Shown piece after piece: positions 7,908 to 14,714 of a stretch of DNA of 33,664 bases. Under the pieces are notes generated by a model. That model did no database searches, was not told where the DNA came from, and saw nothing but the letters and a program-made list of their open reading frames with translations. The DNA lies in the NCBI GenBank assembly GCA_030457025.1, contig JAKDSA010000025.1:1-33664 (forward strand). Reading direction: 5' to 3'. This stretch comes from Brevibacterium sp. Its GTDB lineage: Bacteria; Actinomycetota; Actinomycetes; Actinomycetales; Brevibacteriaceae. The translations under genes and the position numbers were made by a program. Within the stretch, counting starts at the first letter, position 1; each line of letters begins with the position of its first letter.

Positions 7908-9730
7908 TCACCCGTCGAGGAGCCCGCGGATGTCCTCAACCGTGATCTTCGAGGAGAAGCCCTCACCCTCATCGACCAGGGAGTCGAAGAGCTGTGCCTT
8001 TCTCTCCTGCAGTGCCAGCACCTTCTCCTCGATAGTCATCTCGGCGACCATCCGATAGACCATGACGTTCTTCGTCTGCCCGATCCGGTGTGCGATCACC
8101 GACCTCATGCACGATGAGATGGTCGATGGTGGTCAGAGTCGGCAGCAGTTTGTCGACGAAGACTGCTGTGTGCAGGTCGTCGAGGTTCACCGTGTCGGCA
8201 CGCCGAACTTCGCTGGGCAGAGTCAGCGGCATCGCAGTTGCCCCAACAGTGGAGCTCAGCTGAGCGAGCACCCCGTCTTCGTGTTCGAGGCTTCTATTGC
8301 GATCTGCAAGCGACCCACGGCGGACCGGGAAGGTCTGCTCGGGGTGGTGATAGTGCCACTCCCACGTCAGGTATGCGCCCTGGTCGACATAGGTGATGGT
8401 GAGTGCGAGGTCGGGAGGCACGAGCACGGGCAGGCTCACCGAATCGTCTGAGGAGACAACCGTGGTGGCGTAGGCGAGTTTGGGATAGAAGTCCGTGAAG
8501 AAGTCGTGTATCTGGTCATGAGAGATGGCGATCGGTTCCCAACGACGCAGCATCTCAACCACCTGGTGGTCGGTGACTTTCTCTGCCGGAGTCAGGACGA
8601 GAGACAGGCCGGCGTGGGTCGAGATTCCGTAGAATCCATGATCGTCGACCGGGCCGCTGAATCCTTGGGCGAACGACTCGTCATCAATGGTGATCAGGGA
8701 CCGCACCTGGAGACCCTTTGAGCTCGCTTGCACATCGCATTCAGTAACGCCTTCCTCGCCTTGGCGAACCAAGAGGCCGCGACTAGGTGCCGACGAGTTC
8801 GATGCCCAGCGACTTGGCCTGGTCGAAGAGACGCCACAGCAGGGGAGAGGTGAACCAGTCGAGGACAACCGTGTCGTCACTGGTGAGAAGGTGATGCGAA
8901 GTCAGGGCAGACAGTCCGTAGAGTTAAGCGAACCGGGCCGCCTGCCCTCGTGCATATGCGCGGGTGGTCGAGTTGTTGGCGATGGTGGACCAGGACACGT
9001 TGCCCTTGATCCAATTTCTGCGTGCGCCTTCCATCAGTGGTCTCAGCGTCACGACGAGGTCGGTGGAGCCGGTGAACTGCGCTCGTGTGATCGGGTGGGT
9101 TTCGAAGTTGCCGAACCGTGTGCGTCTTAGTTCGGAGATGTCGAAGCCGAGGGCCAGTCGTGTCGCTGCGCTGCCGGCCAGAGTTCCCCCGGGGCCCGAG
9201 GCCCAGACCGACGCATCGACTCGGTCGGAGGAGAACCCGGACAGAATCGACTTCCAGTCGGACTCCCTGGACCTGCGTGACGACGCGTTACTGCCATCAG
9301 AAGACCGGCTTCGGGGGCTCGTGTGCGCAGTGCCCCTGTGGGAGCTCTGCCAGTCGGCGTCTTCGGGGCAGCGTCGCTGGTCAGGGTCGTGCAATGCCGT
9401 TGAACCGAATGGCGCCACCTGTCGGATCGATGCCGCCATCAGTGCGGCCACCACATGCTTGCAGTCCCCACCCACGGGGCAGGTGCACCGCGAGGAGAGC
9501 ACAGCGAACGATTTGGCCGTGGGGCTCTGCCGTTTCAGCCGCACGGTGCTGGTGTAATCGTGTGCGGCAGAACCCGACACATCCGCTCGAAGAGTCATGA
9601 CCTCCGGATCCCAGCGGGCCTGGCCGACCACTCCCATATTGGCGTAACTGCGCCCACGCTCGTAGAACGTGGTGCCGAAGTAGTCCTGCAACTCCTTGGC
9701 ACTTACGTAGGGCAGTTCACCGGGAGACAT
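7908..9730 (-). pseudogene. Decayed SWIM-SNF2 helicase gene
   Basis: Reading the minus strand from 9730, the first frame encodes a SWIM zinc-finger domain (Cys82, Cys84, Cys90, His92 in CTCPVGGDCKH) followed by the family's middle region. It meets an in-frame TAA (8926-8924), continues as recognisable protein (LYGLSALTSHHLLTSDD..FDQAKSLGIELVGT) to a TAG (8785-8783), then shifts to another frame to about 8110. A third frame carries only the end of an SNF2 helicase (motif VI, HRIGQTKNVMVYRMV, to a DIRGLLDG C-terminus, 8108-7908). The whole ATPase core with motifs I-V is missing, so a deletion of probably about 1.4 kb occurred near 8110. The gene cannot make a working remodeller. Confidence 0.9.
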
Positions 9731-9850
9731 GAAACGATGGTCTCACTGGCCACTGACACAGCAGAAGCGGCCCCCGACCAATGGTCGAAAGCCGCAGCGG
9801 ATATGGAGGGTCTGGTGCGCGACGAAGGCGTCGGCGCCACATTCTTGATG
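9731..9850. other. Short intergenic gap between helicase remnant and DUF1844 gene
   Basis: No supported gene. A plus-strand open frame crosses it but is mostly antisense to the flanking genes. No clear terminator is seen. Confidence 0.4.
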
Positions 9851-10222
9851 TCAGCGAACGGGGCCGGTGAACTTCTCGCCGGGGCCCTGTCCGGGCTCAT
9901 CCTGAATCGCTGAGGCTTCGCGGAAGGCCAGCTGGAGGCTGCGCAGGCCATCGCGCAGAGGACGGGCGTGATGGTCGCCGATGACGGTTGCGGCTCCGGT
10001 GACCAAGCCGGCGAGTGCAGTGATGAGCTTGCGCGCCTCGTCGAGATCCTGCAGCTCTGCTGCCGGAACATCGGGGGAGTCCTCGGCCAGACCGCATTTG
10101 ACGGCGGCGGCGGACATCAGGTGCACGGCTGCGGATGTGACGACCTCGACGGCTGGTACTTCGGCGATATCACGAGTGACATCGGCAACCGCCTCGGCGG
10201 GTACAGAATTTTCAGAACTCAT
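9851..10222 (-). CDS. DUF1844-family protein
   Basis: The 123-residue product has the helical DUF1844-type core (about residues 20-100: EVVTSAAVHLMSAAAVKCGL...DLDEARKLITALAGLVTG) found next to infC in many actinobacteria. The function is unknown. The ATG at 10222 is chosen over the longer frame to 10429 because the core starts shortly after it, and the upstream part would overlap the infC leader. It is divergent from the infC operon, leaving about 330 bp for promoters and a leader. Confidence 0.8.
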   Translation of the reverse strand: MSSENSVPAEAVADVTRDIAEVPAVEVVTSAAVHLMSAAAVKCGLAEDSPDVPAAELQDLDEARKLITALAGLVTGAATVIGDHHARPLRDGLRSLQLAFREASAIQDEPGQGPGEKFTGPVR

Positions 10223-10549
10223 GAGACTAGCTTGACATATGATTGAGTCGACGATTGCACGATCGGCTTCGATGTGCGAAGAGTCATGAAGCGTAGTACA
10301 CTGAGTTGTGGTGCGAAGCGGGGTCTGACTCCCACCTTGATCGCGTAGAGCGATCGGGTCCAATGATCTGATGATCGACTGCCCGGGCGCAAGCTCAGGG
10401 CTGAAGGAATCAGATCGAGGTGTATTCACCTGATGCGTAACGGTGATCGAATCCGTTGCTCTGATGTGTGTGCAGGCTCCCTTGGCATGTGGTCAATGGG
10501 AGCCTTTTCTATTGCCACGACATCATTTGAGCTAAAAAGGAGTGAACAC
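10223..10549 (+). promoter_or_regulatory. Long leader region of the infC-rpmI-rplT operon
   Basis: This 327-bp region between the divergent DUF1844 gene and infC has no convincing gene. It holds several short inverted repeats (for example GGGTCTGACTCCC near 10321) and ends with a terminator-like hairpin followed by a ribosome site. Leaders that attenuate infC operons are known in Bacilli (L20 leader), so a regulated 5' UTR is plausible here, though I do not recognise a specific RNA class. Confidence 0.45.
10475..10508 (+). terminator. Terminator/attenuator hairpin before infC
   Basis: GGCTCCC (10475-10481) pairs with GGGAGCC (10498-10504), extended by TTG/CAA around a small bulge, and is followed by TTTT. 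It sits 42 bp upstream of the infC start and downstream of a long leader. This is the layout of a transcription attenuator. Confidence 0.65.
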
Positions 10550-11176
10550 ATCAGCGAGACGCGCATCAATGACCGGATTCGGGTTCCCGAGGTCCGGTTG
10601 GTCGGACCCAACGGTGAACAGGTCGGTATCGTTGCCATTCGCAAGGCACTCGACCTCGCTCGCGAGGCCGATCTCGACTTGGTCGAGGTTGCACCGCAGG
10701 CGAAGCCTCCCGTAGCCAAGCTCATGGACTACGGGAAATTCAAGTATGAATCTGCTCAGAAGGCCAGAGAAGCCCGAAAGAACCAGGCGAACACTGCGCT
10801 GAAAGAGATCCGCTTCCGTCTCAAGATCGATGAACACGACTACGAGACGAAGAAGGGGCATGTGACCCGCTTCCTGTCCGGTGGCGACAAGGTCAAGGTC
10901 ATGATCATGTTCCGCGGTCGTGAACAGTCTCGCCCCGAAATGGGCATCAAGCTGCTCAACCGCCTGGCCGAAGATGTGTCGGATCTCGGCACCGTCGAAT
11001 CCTCACCACGGGTCGACGGCCGCAACATGGTGATGGTCATCGGCCCACACAAGTCAAAGTCCGACGCCAAGGCCGAGGCCCGCAAGGCATCATCAGATGC
11101 CAAGGGCAACGTCGCTGAGGTGAAATCCCGACGTGATCGCGTCGCTGCAGAGAAGAACGCAGAGACCGACGCGTAA
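10550..11176 (+). CDS. infC: Translation initiation factor IF-3, ATC start
   Basis: IF-3 binds the 30S subunit and checks initiator tRNA and start-codon pairing. The 208-residue product has the N-domain ([26 protein letters not shown]), the linker with MDYGKFKYE, the C-domain ([43 protein letters not shown]) and a Lys/Ala-rich actinobacterial tail. No ATG, GTG or TTG lies in frame near the natural N-terminus. An ATC at 10550 sits 7 bp after AAGGAG (10537-10542) and exactly where the protein should begin. Non-AUG starts on infC are known (AUU in E. coli) and make IF-3 repress its own translation. An annotation starting at upstream in-frame ATGs would run through the attenuator hairpin. Confidence 0.93.
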   Translation: MSETRINDRIRVPEVRLVGPNGEQVGIVAIRKALDLAREADLDLVEVAPQAKPPVAKLMDYGKFKYESAQKAREARKNQANTALKEIRFRLKIDEHDYETKKGHVTRFLSGGDKVKVMIMFRGREQSRPEMGIKLLNRLAEDVSDLGTVESSPRVDGRNMVMVIGPHKSKSDAKAEARKASSDAKGNVAEVKSRRDRVAAEKNAETDA

Positions 11177-11192
11177 GAAGTAAGTACCGATT

Positions 11193-11217
11193 CGCTGGAA
11201 CCTGAACGGTTCCAGCG
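11193..11217 (+). other. Perfect 10-bp stem-loop between infC and rpmI
   Basis: CGCTGGAACC and GGTTCCAGCG pair perfectly around a TGAAC loop. No T-run follows, so it is unlikely to be a strong terminator. It may be an mRNA processing or stability element or a ribosomal-protein binding site. Confidence 0.6.
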
Positions 11218-11274
11218 TGTGAAGTAGTTGTCAGTGGTCGCCACCGACAACGAAATGCAAAGGAGAACGGCTCG

Positions 11275-11481
11275 ATGCCGAAGCAGAAGACGAACAGCAG
11301 CGCCAAGAAGCGCATGCGTGTGACGGGCACTGGCAAGATCATGCGTGAAGGCGTGAACAACCAGCACAAGTTCGAGGGCAAGTCCTCGGCCCGTAAGCGT
11401 CGCGTTGCCGAGGACCAGGTCCTCACCGGCGGAGATCGCGCCAAAGCCCGCAAGCTTCTGGGCAAGCTCAAGGGCAAATGA
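11275..11481 (+). CDS. rpmI: 50S ribosomal protein L35
   Basis: This 68-residue basic protein has the L35 signature (MPKQKTNSSAKKRMRVTGTGKIMR..HKFEGKSSARKRRV) and the usual length of about 64-68. The ATG at 11275 follows AAAGGAGA at good spacing. It is the second gene of infC-rpmI-rplT, and its stop codon lies within a GAGACCC/GGGTCTC hairpin. Confidence 0.97.
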   Translation: MPKQKTNSSAKKRMRVTGTGKIMREGVNNQHKFEGKSSARKRRVAEDQVLTGGDRAKARKLLGKLKGK

Positions 11482-11497
11482 GACCCCTTCGGGTCTC
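11480..11497 (+). other. Stem-loop overlapping the rpmI stop codon
   Basis: GAGACCC (11480-11486) and GGGTCTC (11491-11497) flank a CTTC loop. There is no T-tract. With the hairpin at 11193 it suggests structured intercistronic RNA in this operon. Confidence 0.5.
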
Positions 11498-11582
11498 CAC
11501 CCCGGGCAGCCACCGACGTGGTTCCCACAGCTTGAACCAGAGTCCGGCACCGCCGGTTGAACCAATTTTGAAGGAGTAACAC

Positions 11583-11972
11583 GTGGCACGTGTTAAGAGA
11601 GCGGTCAACGCTCACAAGAAGCGCCGGGTCATCCTTGACCGGGCAAGCGGCTACCGTGGACAGCGCTCGCGCCTGTACCGCAAGGCCAAAGAGCAGGTCA
11701 TCCACTCGCTGGTCTACAGCTACCGTGACCGTCGCGCCCGCAAGGGTGACTTCCGTCGCCTGTGGATTCAGCGCATCAACGCCGGTGCTCGCGCCAACGG
11801 CATGACGTACAACCGTTTCATCCAGGGCCTCAAGGCTGCTGGAGTCGAGGTTGACCGCCGTATGCTCGCTGAGCTCGCCGTCAACGATTCGGCCACCTTC
11901 GCGCACCTGATCAAGGTCGCCAAGGAAGCCCTTCCGGCTGACGTCAACGCAGCGAAGACCACTGCGGCCTGA
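11583..11972 (+). CDS. rplT: 50S ribosomal protein L20
   Basis: L20 is an early-assembly 23S rRNA-binding protein. The 129-residue product shows the family's N-terminal extension ([39 protein letters not shown]) and globular domain ([42 protein letters not shown]), with a short Ala/Lys tail. The start is GTG at 11583, with GAAGGAG just upstream. In other bacteria L20 regulates this operon; whether it does so here is not shown. A strong terminator follows. Confidence 0.97.
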   Translation: MARVKRAVNAHKKRRVILDRASGYRGQRSRLYRKAKEQVIHSLVYSYRDRRARKGDFRRLWIQRINAGARANGMTYNRFIQGLKAAGVEVDRRMLAELAVNDSATFAHLIKVAKEALPADVNAAKTTAA

Positions 11973-11992
11973 TCTGCGCACACAGACATTGT

Positions 11993-12027
11993 CAACGGCC
12001 CCGACCTTATTGAGGTCGGGGCCGTTG
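11993..12027 (+). terminator. Strong terminator of the infC-rpmI-rplT operon
   Basis: A perfect 15-bp stem (CAACGGCCCCGACCT with its complement at 12013-12027) closes a TATTG loop, with a further ACAGAC/GTCTGT pairing outside an internal loop. The T-run is poor, as is common in high-GC actinobacterial terminators. Confidence 0.85.
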
Positions 12028-12110
12028 AGTCTGTTCAAGCCCTCCCCCTCTGGGGTCAGCACTCCGCCCTCCGAACACCCCTCCAGCCAGAATGCGGGTC
12101 CGCGAACTCC

Positions 12111-13001
12111 ATGAAACTTCCAGACGCCATCTCCTCGCCGAATTCGAAGCGGGTCAAGCACGCGGTCAAGCTGCGGGAGCGCCGCAGCCGCAAGACGATG
12201 GGACAGTTCCTCGTCGAAGGCCCCCAGGCTGTGCGTGAAGCTCTGGAACGCCATGTTGAGCTCGAACTTCCGGGCCAGGTACCCGGAATCCCGGATTGGG
12301 TGGGGTCGGCCGCTGATCCTCAAGGTGCCGTCATCGAGCTCTTCATCACCGAGGAAGCCGCCGCGGCGCATCCCGAGTTCGTCCAGGCCGTCAAAGCGTA
12401 TGACATCCGCTGGAACATCATCACCGAAGACGTGCTCGCCGAGCTGTCCGCGACAGTGAATTCCCAGGGCATCGTTGCTGTGTGCGAGGTCCTCGATGTG
12501 GAGCTGAGCTCGGTCATCGACAAGGAAACACAGCTCATCGTCGTCCTCTCCCAAGTCCGCGATCCGGGCAATGCCGGTACCATCATCCGCCTGGCCGACG
12601 CGGCCGGCGCCGATGCCGTCGTACTCACCTCCTCGAGCGTCGACATCTACAACGACAAAGCCGTGCGCTCGACCGCCGGGTCCCTGTTCCACACTCCGGT
12701 GGTCACCGGAGTCGGCCTCGCCGAGGTGACCGAACTGGCTCGTTCCCGTGGACTCCAGGTCCTCGCCGCGGATGCGAACGAACGAGCACACGACGTCCAC
12801 AATCCTTGGGACACAGGACTCGATTTGGCCGCCCGCACCACCTGGGTCTTCGGCAATGAGGCGTGGGGGATGAAGGATGCGGACCTCGACCTCTGCGACG
12901 CCTCGGCGGCGGTGCCGATCTACGGAAAGGCAGAGAGCCTCAATCTCGCGACTGCTGCCAGCGTCTGCATCTATGAGAGTGCACGCAACCAGCGGATGTG
13001 A
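12111..13001 (+). CDS. TrmH/SpoU-family RNA 2'-O-methyltransferase
   Basis: This SPOUT-class, SAM-dependent methyltransferase acts on rRNA or tRNA ribose. The 296-residue product has an N-terminal SpoU substrate-binding domain (about 10-115, SKRVKHAVKLRERRSRKTMGQFLVEGPQAVREAL) and the knotted catalytic domain with its three motifs: RDPGNAGTIIRLADAAGAD, TWVFGNEAWGM and VPIYGKAESLNLATAASVCIYE. The target nucleotide cannot be told from sequence. It lies between rplT and pheST, a common actinobacterial position. The ATG at 12111 has no strong ribosome site. Confidence 0.9.
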   Translation: MKLPDAISSPNSKRVKHAVKLRERRSRKTMGQFLVEGPQAVREALERHVELELPGQVPGIPDWVGSAADPQGAVIELFITEEAAAAHPEFVQAVKAYDIRWNIITEDVLAELSATVNSQGIVAVCEVLDVELSSVIDKETQLIVVLSQVRDPGNAGTIIRLADAAGADAVVLTSSSVDIYNDKAVRSTAGSLFHTPVVTGVGLAEVTELARSRGLQVLAADANERAHDVHNPWDTGLDLAARTTWVFGNEAWGMKDADLDLCDASAAVPIYGKAESLNLATAASVCIYESARNQRM

Positions 13002-13014
13002 GCCAGGCTCACTC

Positions 13015-13368
13015 TCAGGGTGAAATGAGCTGACCGGCCCGCTGGTAGGAGACTCCGAGTATCTCTCCGATGTCTCGGACCCTCATTCCGGTCTCCTTCA
13101 GCAGTTGGGCGGCCAGCCGAGACTCTGCAGCCGATTCGCTGTTGGCTCTCGCAGCTTCACTTCGGAGGCGGGATGCCTCGTTGAGGTGTGTGCTCACCTC
13201 CTCGGGGACGATAGGTGTGACCACGACTTCTTCCTCGGATTCGGGGATACCAGCGACGAAGGCAGTAGCTTCTGCGATGATCTGTTTGCCTCTGCTATGC
13301 AGGTCGCTCCTGCCACTATGCTTCGCCGAGTTCGTTGTCGTACTGGTCGAAACTTCTGCACTGTGGTG
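13015..13368 (-). pseudogene. HicB-like antitoxin remnant lacking its N-terminus
   Basis: The minus-strand frame encodes the typical end of an actinobacterial HicB-like protein: the tail of the N-terminal domain (IIAEATAFVAGIPESEEEVVVTPIVPEEV), an Ala/Glu-rich linker helix and a C-terminal HTH (VRDIGEILGVSYQRAGQLIS). The frame is open back to a TGA (13371-13369) but has no ATG, GTG or TTG before the GTG at 13224, and the upstream residues (HHSAEVSTSTTTNSAKHSGRS) do not match the family. I infer a frameshift or deletion removed the N-terminal domain. A 69-residue HTH-only protein from 13224 could still be made. No hicA toxin is seen nearby. Confidence 0.6.
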
Positions 13369-13613
13369 TCATCTCTTTCGGTGTGCCGACCGAGAGCTGA
13401 GCGTGTTGCCCCAACGGTGATGCCGGTGTGGTTTGTGGGTTCGGTGATGGTGAACTCTTTGACCGCCGTCCTGGCCGCCATCTTGAGCTTTTTGACGACC
13501 GCAAGGCGCTTCATCAGACAGGCCGAAGTGATGGGGCAGGTCGACCTTGGGCAGCTCGATTGAGGCCACTATGGGGTTGGGTCCGCGTCACACCCACCCG
13601 ATACGGTGAAGCC
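13369..13613. other. Intergenic region, possible degraded coding sequence
   Basis: Two overlapping minus-strand frames (starting near 13569 and 13514) contain protein-like stretches (MASIELPKVDLPHHFGLSDE and AVVKKLKMAARTAVKEFTITEP) that could be pieces of the missing upstream part of the HicB-like gene or of another gene. No intact gene can be supported. Confidence 0.3.
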
Positions 13614-14273
13614 ATGACGACTGAAGCTCCACGTGCTCCGAAGATCAAGCTGACCAGCCTGACGCCCGGCTACCTCGGCGATATCGGCCAGGAGGAGTTC
13701 CTCGAGGGTATGAAGTTCACCGAACTCGACCTCGCCGAGGTGGATTCCACCCAGGCCACGTACCTTGACTGTTCGCTGTCCCGAGTCAACTTCGGTCCAG
13801 CCGAGTCTCCCGTGAACCTCACCGGAGCACGATTTTCCGGCAGCAAGATCGAGGACTGCAGAGCCGATACTTGGACGATGCCGCGGGGGAGCCTCATCCA
13901 CACCGAGATCTCGGGAACAAGGATCGGCGCGGGAGTCTGCCACGACAATGTGTGGGAGAAAGTCATTTTCAGCAATTGCCGCATCTCCTACTTCAACCTG
14001 CGTGGAACCAAGCTCACCGACGTCGAATTCCGAGACTGTGTCATCGACGAAATCGATCTCGACCGGGCCCAGGTGAGCCGTGTGTCGTTCCCCGGTTCGT
14101 CGATCGGCGTCCTGCAATGCGAGGGATCGAGACTCGGCAACGTCGATCTGCGGGGCCTGCAGCCGTACAAGATCTCGGGCGTACACTCCCTGGCCGGGGC
14201 CACCATCGACGAGATGCAGATGATGCTCTTCGCCGAACTCTTCGCCAGCGAACTCGGGATCAGGGTAGAATAA
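13614..14273 (+). CDS. Pentapeptide-repeat protein
   Basis: The 219-residue product contains repeats of the A(D/N)LXX type from about residue 35 to 195 (for example FTELDL, VNLTGARFSGSKIEDC, FSNCRISYFNLRGTKLTDVEFRDCVIDEIDLDRAQVSRVSF, SRLGNVDLRGL), which should fold as a right-handed quadrilateral beta-helix. The C-terminal part (ATIDEMQMMLFAELFASELGIRV) is the usual cap. Some relatives protect DNA gyrase from inhibitors, but most have no known function and none is assigned here. The ATG at 13614 is preferred to the longer upstream frame because the repeats begin soon after it and the extension looks non-coding. Confidence 0.85.
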   Translation: MTTEAPRAPKIKLTSLTPGYLGDIGQEEFLEGMKFTELDLAEVDSTQATYLDCSLSRVNFGPAESPVNLTGARFSGSKIEDCRADTWTMPRGSLIHTEISGTRIGAGVCHDNVWEKVIFSNCRISYFNLRGTKLTDVEFRDCVIDEIDLDRAQVSRVSFPGSSIGVLQCEGSRLGNVDLRGLQPYKISGVHSLAGATIDEMQMMLFAELFASELGIRVE

Positions 14274-14318
14274 CAGCCGGCGACGGAGCACATTCGGGCA
14301 CGGAAGGCAACAGCACTG

Positions 14319-14669
14319 ATGTTCTATCCACCGATGGCGGGCTACCTGCTCGTGACAACAGTCAGCGTCTTTCTCATCTTTGCTCAACGCAGAAAAGTGA
14401 TCGGTAGAAATTCTGCGATAGGTATTCGGACGCGGCACACGCTGGCATCCGATGCCGCATGGGAAGCAGGGCACCGTGCAGGCGTGCCCTGCCTCTACGC
14501 AATGGCTGTCATCAGCACCGGCCACGCCGTGGCACTGTTCGGCGCAGAAATATCGAATGCCACGACGGTCGGCCACATACTATCCGTACTCGGCTGGGTG
14601 CTCATCCTCATCTGCGCTGTACTCACCGGGAAAGCGGCAAACCGTGCGGCGCGTTCAGTGGGCCCGTGA
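14319..14669 (+). CDS. SdpI-like membrane protein
   Basis: The 116-residue product has three predicted membrane helices (about 5-22, 55-77 and 83-103). Between the first two is the motif IGIRTRHTLASDAAWEAGHRAG, which matches the conserved loop of the SdpI/YhfL family (IGIRT..T..S..W...HR). SdpI gives immunity to the SdpC toxin in Bacillus; most actinobacterial members have no known toxin partner and none is visible here. The ATG at 14319 follows GGAAGG at slightly long spacing. It may be co-transcribed with the pentapeptide gene 45 bp upstream. Confidence 0.75.
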   Translation: MFYPPMAGYLLVTTVSVFLIFAQRRKVIGRNSAIGIRTRHTLASDAAWEAGHRAGVPCLYAMAVISTGHAVALFGAEISNATTVGHILSVLGWVLILICAVLTGKAANRAARSVGP

Positions 14670-14714
14670 CGCCGGCCCTACCGCTGGGCCCGCCCCACCA
14701 TTCGCCCGCTCCGA

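Noticed and set aside
8062-9600. Plus-strand frames across the helicase remnant
   Set aside because: The minus strand carries recognisable SWIM and SNF2 sequence; the plus-strand frames are shadows without homology.
9455-9913. Plus-strand frame bridging the helicase remnant and the DUF1844 gene
   Set aside because: It overlaps both on the opposite strand and has no ribosome site or recognisable domain, though its central 120 bp is otherwise unassigned.
10433-10549. Upstream in-frame ATG extensions of infC
   Set aside because: They would translate the terminator-like hairpin and add residues not found in IF-3; the ATC at 10550 has the ribosome site at ideal spacing. The GTG at 10542 is out of frame.
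11037-12800. 587-codon minus-strand frame across infC, rpmI, rplT and the methyltransferase gene
   Set aside because: It is antisense to four well-supported genes and crosses a strong terminator; its composition is that of a shadow frame.
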